Source of the DNA: Gammaproteobacteria bacterium
GTDB lineage: Bacteria > Pseudomonadota > Gammaproteobacteria > Pseudomonadales > Pseudomonadaceae
DNA length: 5,074 bases
Direction of reading: 5' to 3'
NCBI GenBank assembly: GCA_012513235.1
Contig: JAAZCO010000329.1
Coordinates: 1-5,074, forward strand
Positions 1-5,074 of the stretch are shown here, piece after piece (positions within the stretch are counted from its first letter, which is position 1; the number at the start of each line of letters is the position of its first letter). The position numbers were made by a program, and so were the translations under genes. A model generated the notes under the pieces. That model was not told where the DNA came from. It did no database searches and saw nothing but the letters and a program-made list of their open reading frames with translations.

Positions 1-1335
1 CTCAGGATCCAACACTTCCAGCAAAGCTGAAGCTGGGTCGCCACGCATATCGGTACCCATCTTATCGATTTCATCGAGCAAGAATAATGGATTGCGCACG
101 CCAACTTTACTTAAACGCTGAATAATACGACCGGGCATTGCCCCAATGTAAGTGCGACGGTGTCCACGGATTTCCGCTTCGTCACGCACACCACCCAGCG
201 CCATGCGGATGTATTTACGATTCACAGAGCGCGCAATCGACTCCGCCAATGAGGTTTTACCTACACCAGGAGGACCGACCAAACACAGAATCGGACCTTT
301 AAGCTTTTTAACGCGCTTTTGCACCGCGAGGTACTCAAGAATGCGCTCTTTAATCTCTTCTAGACCAAAGTGATCCGCATCCAGAACTTCTTCAGCACGG
401 GCTAAATCTGAACGCACCTTGCTTTTACTTTTCCACGGCGTGTTCAGCAACCAATCTAAATAGGTACGTACCACACTGGCTTCGGCTGACATCGGCGACA
501 TGTGCTGTAGCTTTTTCAGCTCGGCATGCGCTTTGCTCAACGCTTCTTCTGGCATACCGGCATCATCAATACGTTTTTTCAGCGCATCAATTTCGTTATT
601 GCCATCTTCGTCTTCACCGAGCTCTTTTTGAATGGCTTTCATTTGCTCATTCAAATAGTAATCGCGCTGGCTGCGTTCCATTTGTTTTTTAACACGGCCA
701 CGAATACGCTTTTCAACAGTAAGCAATTCAAGCTCAGTATCTAAAAGACCTTGCAGCAACTCAACGCGCTCAGCAATCGGCCAGCTCGCCAGTACAGACT
801 GTTTCTGCTCCAGCTTCAGCGTCATTTGCGCAGCGATCGAGTCGACCAAACGGCCCACATCTTCAATTTCACCTAGAGTGGCTAAAACTTCAGCAGGGAC
901 TTTCTTACTTTGTTGGACAAAGCTCTCAAATTGCTCAAACAAGCTATGACACAGCACTTCATTTTCAGTGCTGCTGATATCTTCAAGCTGGTGCAACTTG
1001 ATCTCAGCACTTAAATATTCAGCATCATACGCTGAGACTTGTTTAATAATGTGCGCACGCTGCTCACCTTCGGCCAGTACTTTAACAGTACCGTCTGGCA
1101 ACTTAAGCAACTGCAAAATAGTGGCTACTGTACCCACTGAATGCAGCGCATTGAGCTCTGGATCATCATCAGCTGGACTGTGCTGAGCGACCAATAGGAT
1201 TTTCTTGTCACCTTGCATTGCAGCCTCAAGTGCCGCAATAGATTTCTCACGCCCTACAAACAGGGGAATAACCATATGCGGATACACAACAACATCTCGC
1301 AATGGTAATAACGGCAATTCGATGATTGTCTTCAT
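1..1335 (-). CDS. lon: Lon ATP-dependent protease, N-terminal 445 residues (3' end outside window)
   Basis: Lon is a cytoplasmic homohexameric AAA+ serine protease that degrades misfolded and short-lived regulatory proteins. The reading frame is open from its ATG to the window edge, giving 445 residues of a family that is usually near 780-800. Visible parts are the N-terminal substrate-binding domain starting with LPLLPLRDVVVYPHMVIPLF (residues 7-26), the coiled helical region with RVKKQMERSQRDYYLNEQMK around residue 230, the Walker A motif GPPGVGKT (354-361), the GHRRTYIGAMPG segment, and Walker B FLLDEID (418-424). The rest of the AAA+ module and the Ser-Lys protease domain lie off the left edge, so catalytic competence cannot be judged here. 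The start is fixed by an in-frame TGA four codons upstream (1345-1347), with a GAGAGAG purine run (1340-1346) as ribosome binding site. It follows clpX after a terminator and has its own sigma32-like promoter. The family is certain; the Pseudomonas-like affinity comes from remembered sequences. Confidence 0.98.
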   Translation of the reverse strand, partial: MKTIIELPLLPLRDVVVYPHMVIPLFVGREKSIAALEAAMQGDKKILLVAQHSPADDDPELNALHSVGTVATILQLLKLPDGTVKVLAEGEQRAHIIKQVSAYDAEYLSAEIKLHQLEDISSTENEVLCHSLFEQFESFVQQSKKVPAEVLATLGEIEDVGRLVDSIAAQMTLKLEQKQSVLASWPIAERVELLQGLLDTELELLTVEKRIRGRVKKQMERSQRDYYLNEQMKAIQKELGEDEDGNNEIDALKKRIDDAGMPEEALSKAHAELKKLQHMSPMSAEASVVRTYLDWLLNTPWKSKSKVRSDLARAEEVLDADHFGLEEIKERILEYLAVQKRVKKLKGPILCLVGPPGVGKTSLAESIARSVNRKYIRMALGGVRDEAEIRGHRRTYIGAMPGRIIQRLSKVGVRNPLFLLDEIDKMGTDMRGDPASALLEVLDPE

Positions 1336-1392
1336 TATTCTCTCTCACATGCGGCACGCAGGCCGTAAAAAATTGGCTAAGCCTGTGATTAA

Positions 1393-1421
1393 AGATGGGG
1401 ACGCTTGATAACAATTACAAG
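1393..1421 (-). promoter_or_regulatory. Heat-shock (sigma32-type) promoter of lon
   Basis: Read on the minus strand, a -35 element CTTGTAA (1415-1421) is followed after exactly 14 bases by a -10 element CCCCATCT (1393-1400). The RpoH consensus is CTTGAAA with CCCCATNT and a spacer in the mid-teens, so the -10 matches completely and the -35 has one mismatch. It lies between the clpX terminator and the lon ATG. Transcription would start near 1386 and give a leader of about 50 bases. Control of lon by sigma32 is well established in Enterobacteria. Use of this particular site is inferred from the match and its position. Confidence 0.8.
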
Positions 1422-1430
1422 GTGGTCAGC

Positions 1431-1459
1431 ATAAAATACAAAAGGGCCCGTAGGCCCTT
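1431..1459 (-). terminator. Rho-independent terminator after clpX
   Basis: On the minus strand, arms AAGGGCC and GGCCCTT (1453-1459 and 1442-1448) form a perfect 7-bp stem closed by a TACG loop, UACG in RNA, which belongs to the very stable UNCG tetraloop class. It is followed at once by a T-rich run, TTGTATTTTAT (1431-1441). The stem begins about 20 bases after the clpX stop codon and ends about 20 bases before the lon -35 element, so it should end clpX transcripts and separate lon from the upstream genes. On the plus strand the stem is followed by CTGTTGC, with no T-run, so it works in one direction only. Confidence 0.88.
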
Positions 1460-1479
1460 CTGTTGCAACACAGGTTAAA

Positions 1480-2769
1480 TTACGCTTCAGGCGCTGCTTT
1501 AGCGGCTTTGACCGGTGCTTGCTTTGTTGCATAAATCAGTAACGGCTTGGATGTACCTTCAATCACACTTTCATCGATCACTACTTTTTCCACATCAGTT
1601 TCAGATGGGATGTCGTACATGGTATCGAGTAAAATACCTTCAAGAATCGAACGCAAGCCGCGCGCACCGGTTTTACGCAGTAACGCACGTTTAGCAACAG
1701 CTTGTAACGCGTCTGGACGAAACTCCAGCTCAACCCCTTCCATATCAAACAACTTGCCGTACTGCTTAGTCAGCGCATTCTTTGGTTCGGTCAGAATCTG
1801 TACCAGTGCTGCCTCGTCCAATTCTTCCAGTGTGGCAATCACAGGTAAGCGACCGACAAACTCAGGAATCAAGCCGAACTTCACTAAATCATCTGGTTCA
1901 ACATCACGTAATGCTTCACCGATTTTCTTTTCTTGCTCTTTGCTGCGTACTTCTGCAGCAAAACCAATTCCACCTTTAACCGAGCGGTTTTGGATGACTT
2001 TTTCTAAGCCCGAGAATGCACCACCACAAATAAACAGAATGTTTTTGGTGTCCACCTGCAAGAACTCTTGCTGCGGGTGCTTACGCCCACCTTGTGGAGG
2101 GATTGAAGCCACTGTGCCTTCAATCAGCTTCAATAAAGCTTGCTGAACGCCCTCACCTGACACGTCGCGCGTGATGGATGGGTTATCAGACTTACGGGTA
2201 ATTTTATCGATCTCATCAATATAGACGATACCCATTTCAGCTTTTTCAACATCGTAGTCGCATTTTTGCAGCAACTTCTGAATGATATTTTCCACATCTT
2301 CACCCACATAACCGGCTTCGGTCAGGGTGGTTGCATCAGCAATAGTGAAAGGTACATTCAGCAGACGAGCCAAGGTTTCAGCCAGTAATGTTTTACCTGA
2401 ACCGGTCGGACCGATCAGCAAAATATTACTCTTACCGAGTTCAATTTCGTCTTTCTTCTCACGATTATTTAAGCGCTTGTAGTGGTTGTATACCGCTACG
2501 GCAAGCACTTTTTTCGCACGTTCTTGGCCAATCACATACTGGTCAAGAATGCCGCTGATTTCCTTGGGAGAAGGCAATTTATGGCTCGCGCTATCGGATT
2601 CAAGCTCTGCAACTTCCTCACGGATAATTTCATTACATAAATCGACGCATTCATCACAAATAAACACTGAGGGCCCAGCAATCAGCTTACGTACTTCGTG
2701 TTGGCTTTTGCCACAGAAAGAACAATACAACAGCTTGCCTTTGTCCTCGCCACTACTCTTATCAGTCAT
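1480..2769 (-). CDS. clpX: ClpX, ATP-dependent unfoldase subunit of ClpXP protease
   Basis: ClpX is a cytoplasmic AAA+ hexamer that recognises tagged substrates such as ssrA-marked proteins, unfolds them and threads them into ClpP. The protein is 429 residues, close to the 424 of E. coli. The N-terminal zinc-binding dimerisation domain has its four cysteines, C16 and C19 (CSFC) and C38 and C41 (CDEC). Next come Walker A GPTGSGKT (120-127), the pore loop GYVG (153-156), Walker B VYIDEID (182-188), the second pore loop RKH (229-231), the ClpP-docking IGF loop (268-270), the arginine finger R307 in EFVGRLP, and the sensor-2 GAR (368-370). All key residues are intact. The Ala/Lys-rich tail after about residue 412 is not part of the conserved fold. 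The ATG at 2769 has GGAA seven bases upstream, and MTDK is the usual family start. clpX follows clpP by 105 bases with no terminator between them, so co-transcription is likely, plus an internal sigma32-like promoter. Confidence 0.99.
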   Translation of the reverse strand: MTDKSSGEDKGKLLYCSFCGKSQHEVRKLIAGPSVFICDECVDLCNEIIREEVAELESDSASHKLPSPKEISGILDQYVIGQERAKKVLAVAVYNHYKRLNNREKKDEIELGKSNILLIGPTGSGKTLLAETLARLLNVPFTIADATTLTEAGYVGEDVENIIQKLLQKCDYDVEKAEMGIVYIDEIDKITRKSDNPSITRDVSGEGVQQALLKLIEGTVASIPPQGGRKHPQQEFLQVDTKNILFICGGAFSGLEKVIQNRSVKGGIGFAAEVRSKEQEKKIGEALRDVEPDDLVKFGLIPEFVGRLPVIATLEELDEAALVQILTEPKNALTKQYGKLFDMEGVELEFRPDALQAVAKRALLRKTGARGLRSILEGILLDTMYDIPSETDVEKVVIDESVIEGTSKPLLIYATKQAPVKAAKAAPEA

Positions 2770-2802
2770 TCGTTCGTTCCAGTTTGGTAGGCTATGGATA
2801 GA

Positions 2803-2831
2803 AGATGGAGCCTTACGTAGACTTTTTCAAC
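2803..2831 (-). promoter_or_regulatory. Heat-shock (sigma32-type) promoter of clpX, inside the clpP-clpX gap
   Basis: On the minus strand, GTTGAAA (2825-2831) is followed after 14 bases by CTCCATCT (2803-2810). Each element differs from the RpoH consensus (CTTGAAA and CCCCATNT) at one position. The spacer equals that of the lon promoter in this window. Transcription would begin near 2796, leaving a short leader of about 27 bases that contains the GGAA ribosome binding site. This would let clpX be induced by heat independently of clpP. The motif is seen directly; its activity is inferred. Confidence 0.68.
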
Positions 2832-2874
2832 CCACAGACCCACATAAAACACATACAGCACTACTGAATATTAA

Positions 2875-3516
2875 TTAGACCGGCATTTCACGCTTTTTTG
2901 CCACATGGTCAATCAAGCCGTATTTAACTGCTTCGTCACCGCTCATAAAGTTATCGCGGTCGGTATCTTTTGCAATCACATCCAGCGGCTGGCCGGTGTG
3001 ATCTGCCAAAATATGATTCAAGCGATCACGAATGGTTAAAATTTCGCGCGCATGAATTTCAAAATCTGAAGCCTGGCCTTGGAATCCGCCTAAAGGCTGG
3101 TGAATCATCATACGTGAATGCGGTAGGCAGAAACGCTTGCCTGCAGCACCACCGGCTAACAATAAAGCACCCATGCTGGCCGCCTGGCCAATACAAGTGG
3201 TAGACACATCGGGCTTAATAAACTGCATGGTGTCGTAAATCGACATACCTGCAGTGACTGAACCGCCCGGAGAATTGATATACAAATGAATATCTTTATC
3301 GGGGTTTTCTGCTTCTAAAAACAATAACTGCGCAACCACAAGGTTCGCCATATAGTCTTCGACAGGGCCGACCAAGAAAATAATACGCTCCTTTAACAGG
3401 CGCGAATAAATATCATAGGCGCGCTCACCGCGAGATGACTGCTCCACTACCATCGGCACTAAGCCGCCAGCAGCTTGGATATCGTGCGGGTTTTGCATAA
3501 ACATAGTGTCTGACAT
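2875..3516 (-). CDS. clpP: ClpP, ATP-dependent Clp protease proteolytic subunit
   Basis: ClpP is the serine peptidase of ClpXP and ClpAP, a cytoplasmic barrel of two stacked heptamers that cleaves substrates fed in by the ATPase. With the start chosen here it has 213 residues, against 207 in E. coli. The catalytic triad is complete: S114 in GQAASMG, H139 in MMIHQPLGG, and D188 in DTDRDNF. The spacing of 25 and 74 residues from the serine matches E. coli. The LLKERIIF segment, the NSPGG oxyanion strand (81-85) and the MSIYDTMQFI helix are present. By analogy with E. coli, a propeptide of about 14-17 residues before GGLVPM is probably removed autocatalytically. The frame stays open upstream to a GTG at 3600, but that extension (28 codons) has no ribosome binding site, runs through a hairpin and has no counterpart in the family. 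The ATG at 3516 follows AGGAG by 11 bases. Downstream is clpX; upstream is tig. Confidence 0.97.
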   Translation of the reverse strand: MSDTMFMQNPHDIQAAGGLVPMVVEQSSRGERAYDIYSRLLKERIIFLVGPVEDYMANLVVAQLLFLEAENPDKDIHLYINSPGGSVTAGMSIYDTMQFIKPDVSTTCIGQAASMGALLLAGGAAGKRFCLPHSRMMIHQPLGGFQGQASDFEIHAREILTIRDRLNHILADHTGQPLDVIAKDTDRDNFMSGDEAVKYGLIDHVAKKREMPV

Positions 3517-3527
3517 ATCTGTCGTAG

Positions 3528-3533
3528 CTCCTA
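3528..3533 (-). promoter_or_regulatory. Ribosome binding site deciding the clpP start
   Basis: TAGGAG on the minus strand is a strong Shine-Dalgarno core. It lies 11 bases before the ATG at 3514-3516, slightly longer than ideal, and 23 bases before the next ATG (3502-3504), which is too far. The upstream ATG codons at 3550-3552 and 3544-3546 have no such site in front of them. It therefore supports the 213-residue ClpP and rules against the longer readings. Confidence 0.82.
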
Positions 3534-3559
3534 GATTATTGGTCATTGTCATAAAGACA

Positions 3560-3587
3560 CACAAGCCAGCACTATGGCTGGCTTGTG
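3560..3587 (-). other. 11-bp hairpin between tig and clpP
   Basis: The arms CACAAGCCAGC and GCTGGCTTGTG are perfectly complementary over 11 bp (3560-3570 with 3577-3587), around a 6-base loop. It begins about 50 bases after the tig stop and ends 27 bases before the clpP ribosome binding site. On the minus strand the sequence after the stem is TGTCTTTATG, a poor T-run, so it would be a weak terminator or attenuator at best. Other roles are stabilising the 5' end of clpP mRNA or the 3' end of tig mRNA. It lies downstream of the candidate clpP promoter, so clpP transcripts would carry it in the leader. The structure is directly visible; its role is not known. Confidence 0.65.
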
Positions 3588-3598
3588 AATCAACAGGC

Positions 3599-3627
3599 AC
3601 TAAAGCCTGCTAATATTTAGCTGTCAA
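3599..3627 (-). promoter_or_regulatory. Candidate sigma70 promoter for clpP(X), just after tig
   Basis: A perfect TTGACA -35 (3622-3627, minus strand) is followed after 17 bases by TTTAGT (3599-3604), which matches the TATAAT consensus at four of six positions. It starts about 10 bases after the tig stop codon. The spacer contains the dyad GCTAA-ATA-TTAGC (3609-3621), a possible operator or simply AT-rich spacer. I found no convincing RpoH -10 element in this gap. Read-through from tig remains possible as well. Confidence 0.5.
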
Positions 3628-3637
3628 CCGAGTGAAA

Positions 3638-4966
3638 TCACTCAGCAGCGGCTTCTTCTGCCACTTCAGGCGCTGCTGCCGGCTTCACTGCTTCTTCGTA
3701 ACTTACAGTGCTGTCGGTGACTTTCGCTTTACCTAAAACAGTATCTACAACTTGTTCTTCAAGCACAACCGCACGAACATCTTCAAGCTGCTGTTCGTTC
3801 TTGTAGTACCACTCAATCACTTGCTGCGGCTCTTGGTAAGCAGCAGCCATTTCTTCAATGGTACTACGTACTTGTGCGTCATCAGCTTTGATTTCAAACT
3901 GCTTAACCATTTGTGCAACGATCAAACCTAAAGCCACACGACGCTTAGCTTGCTCAGTGAACAACTCAGCTGGCAACTGATCTGGCTTGATGTTGCCACC
4001 AAACTGCTGAACTGCTTGTACGCGCAGACGGTCAACTTCGCTAGAAATCAACGCGCTTGGCACTTCGATTTCGTTGGCTGCTAACAAACCATCCATCACT
4101 TGGGTTTTAACTTTACCCTTGATGGCTTGATTGAGCTCACGCTCCATGTTCTTTTGTACTTCAGCACGGAAACCGTCTAAGCCGCCTTCAGTGTTACCAA
4201 ACATAGCGAAGAAATCTTCGTTCAGCTCAGGCAATTCTGGTGCTTCAACCTTGTTTACAATCACAGTGAATTCAGCAGTCTTACCGGCTAAATCAAGGTT
4301 TTGGTAATCTTCTGGGAAGGTTGGCGTAATCGCTTTAGTGTCGCCAGCTTTACAGCCGACCAACGCTTCTTCAAAGCCAGGAATCATACGACCCGAACCC
4401 AACACCAAAGGTACGTTGTCTGCAGTACCGCCAGCGAACGCTTCGCCGTCAATGCTACCAACAAAGTTAATGGTGACTTGGTCGTCATTTGCCGCAGCAC
4501 GATCAACTTCAACAAAAGAAGTGTTCTGCTTACGTAAAATATCCAGCATGTTGTCAACATCAGTGCTCGCAACTTCTGCAAACTGACGCTCAACTTCAAT
4601 ACCTTCTAAACCCTGTACTTCAAACTCTGGAAATACTTCAAAAGTTGCAACGTACTCAAGACCTTTGTCTTTTTCGAACAACTTTGGCTCAATCGACGGC
4701 TGGCCAACTGGATTTAATTTCTCAGCAACTACTGCTTCATAAAAAGTTGCTTGGATCACATCACCTAACACGTCTTGACGTGCATCAGCTTCGTAACGCT
4801 GACGAATGATGTTCATTGGCACTTTACCCGGACGGAAGCCCGATACTTTAGCGCGCTTAGCAGTTTGCTGAAGGCGTTTGGTGACTTCACTTTCAATACG
4901 CTCAGCTGGAACGCTAATGTTTAATTTGCGCTCAAGGGCGGAAGTGCTTTCTACGGAAACTTGCAT
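3638..4966 (-). CDS. tig: Trigger factor, ribosome-associated chaperone and peptidyl-prolyl isomerase
   Basis: Trigger factor binds the ribosome near the exit tunnel and shields nascent chains; its FKBP-like domain catalyses cis-trans isomerisation at proline. The protein has 442 residues, against 432 in E. coli. The N-terminal ribosome-docking domain carries the signature GFRPGKVP (43-50). The FKBP domain spans about 150-243, with VTINFVGSIDGEAF and the SGRMIPGFEEAL segment (191-202). The C-terminal helical chaperone arms include KNMEREL (272-278), FGGN and EQAKRRVALGLI (338-349). The last 20 or so residues form an Ala/Glu/Pro-rich acidic tail (PAAAPEVAEEAAAE), longer than in E. coli and probably disordered. 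The start chosen is the ATG at 4966, seven bases after GAGG and giving MQVSVE, the usual family beginning. A reading from 5026 would add 20 residues with no family match and no ribosome binding site, and would overlap the promoter. It is the first gene of the cluster, followed by clpP. Confidence 0.98.
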   Translation of the reverse strand: MQVSVESTSALERKLNISVPAERIESEVTKRLQQTAKRAKVSGFRPGKVPMNIIRQRYEADARQDVLGDVIQATFYEAVVAEKLNPVGQPSIEPKLFEKDKGLEYVATFEVFPEFEVQGLEGIEVERQFAEVASTDVDNMLDILRKQNTSFVEVDRAAANDDQVTINFVGSIDGEAFAGGTADNVPLVLGSGRMIPGFEEALVGCKAGDTKAITPTFPEDYQNLDLAGKTAEFTVIVNKVEAPELPELNEDFFAMFGNTEGGLDGFRAEVQKNMERELNQAIKGKVKTQVMDGLLAANEIEVPSALISSEVDRLRVQAVQQFGGNIKPDQLPAELFTEQAKRRVALGLIVAQMVKQFEIKADDAQVRSTIEEMAAAYQEPQQVIEWYYKNEQQLEDVRAVVLEEQVVDTVLGKAKVTDSTVSYEEAVKPAAAPEVAEEAAAE

Positions 4967-4972
4967 GGTTAT

Positions 4973-4977
4973 TCCTC
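4973..4977 (-). promoter_or_regulatory. Ribosome binding site deciding the tig start
   Basis: GAGGA on the minus strand lies six bases before the ATG at 4964-4966, an ideal Shine-Dalgarno arrangement. The upstream in-frame ATG at 5024-5026 is preceded by GACCTCTAGA, which has no comparable site. This supports the 442-residue trigger factor. Confidence 0.85.
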
Positions 4978-5007
4978 GTTGAATAGACGTGGCCAGACAT
5001 ACCGACC

Positions 5008-5031
5008 CTAGAATCAAGGGCAGCATTCTAG
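5008..5031. repeat. Inverted repeat over the tig -10 element and start of leader
   Basis: Arms CTAGAAT (5025-5031, read on the minus strand) and ATTCTAG (5008-5014) are perfect complements of 7 bp around a 10-base centre. In RNA the stem could extend with a U-G and a C-G pair. One arm contains the proposed tig -10 hexamer, so it could be an operator-like dyad, or a chance repeat. The repeat is seen directly; its function is unknown. Confidence 0.5.
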
Positions 5032-5053
5032 AGGTCTCGAACAGAAATATCCA
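5025..5053 (-). promoter_or_regulatory. Candidate sigma70 promoter of tig
   Basis: On the minus strand TAGAAT (5025-5030) matches five of six positions of the -10 consensus. Seventeen bases upstream is TGGATA (5048-5053), matching four of six positions of TTGACA. Transcription would start near 5018 and give a leader of about 50 bases. The 108 bases between the window edge and tig hold no gene that I can see. No other promoter of similar quality was found there, though one could lie beyond the edge. Confidence 0.45.
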
Positions 5054-5074
5054 TTCAATCCGGCAGAGAATTTA

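Noticed and set aside
1404..1421. CTTG...CAAG inverted repeat and a lac-operator-like ATAACAATT in the lon promoter spacer
   Set aside because: Only four paired bases per arm, and the resemblance is to a short AT-rich string; this is explained by the -35 element itself.
1461..1470. 10-base palindrome TGTTGCAACA after the clpX stop
   Set aside because: It is too short and has no loop for an RNA hairpin; it adjoins the terminator but adds nothing convincing. Probably chance.
1547..2146. 199-codon open frame on the plus strand opposite clpX
   Set aside because: It lies wholly antisense to a complete, motif-perfect clpX. Its translation is Ser/Pro/Asn-rich low-complexity sequence typical of a shadow frame, and I see no family motif in it.
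2486..2878. 130-codon plus-strand frame spanning the clpX start and the clpP-clpX gap
   Set aside because: It is antisense to the clpX zinc domain and its promoter, with no recognisable motif; it is a shadow frame.
4489..4809. 106-codon Gln/Leu-rich plus-strand frame opposite tig
   Set aside because: It is antisense to the conserved tig coding sequence; the Gln/Leu bias reflects the complementary codons.
4967..5026. N-terminal extension of trigger factor (MLPLILGSVC...), which looks like a short signal peptide
   Set aside because: Trigger factor is cytoplasmic. The extension overlaps the candidate promoter and inverted repeat, lacks a ribosome binding site, and the internal ATG at 4966 has an ideal one.
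5032..5074. Possible tRNA 3' end upstream of tig, since tRNA genes precede tig in some Pseudomonas
   Set aside because: TTCGA occurs at 5037-5041 (minus strand), but no paired T-arm, acceptor stem or CCA end can be built around it inside the window.

Overview
This window is a conserved chromosomal protein-quality-control cluster. All four genes lie on the minus strand, so they read from right to left: tig (trigger factor), clpP (ClpP peptidase), clpX (ClpX unfoldase) and the N-terminal 445 codons of lon (Lon protease), which runs off the left edge. The tig-clpP-clpX-lon order is typical of Gammaproteobacteria. The Lon N-terminus (MKTIIELPLLPLRDV), the 213-residue ClpP with its IQAAGGLVPM segment and the trigger factor sequence most resemble Pseudomonas-type proteins as I remember them. 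Two lines counted by hand gave 55% and 42% G+C, so the window is probably near 48%. That is low for Pseudomonas proper and suggests a lower-GC member of the Pseudomonadaceae or a close relative. The genus is inference.

Layout in transcription order: the tig leader (about 4967-5074) carries a plausible sigma70 promoter, an inverted repeat over its -10 element, and a good ribosome binding site. Then come tig (4966-3638); a 121-base gap with a TTGACA-type promoter and an 11-bp hairpin; clpP (3516-2875); a 105-base gap with a sigma32-like heat-shock promoter; clpX (2769-1480); a 144-base gap with a strong intrinsic terminator followed by a second sigma32-like promoter; and lon (1335-1, incomplete). 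No gap reaches 300 bases and I see no extra gene in any of them. I see no RNA gene, mobile element, CRISPR array or attachment site.

The products form one pathway. Trigger factor meets nascent chains at the ribosome exit tunnel. ClpX recognises, unfolds and feeds proteins into ClpP, and Lon independently degrades damaged and regulatory proteins. The most informative sequence signals are the two sigma32-like promoters, before clpX and before lon, each with a 14-base spacer. They suggest that the two ATPase genes can be induced by heat separately from tig-clpP. Two start codons need care: the longest readings of clpP and tig begin 28 and 20 codons too early. No new biological system was found; this is an ordinary core-genome region with well-preserved regulatory architecture.
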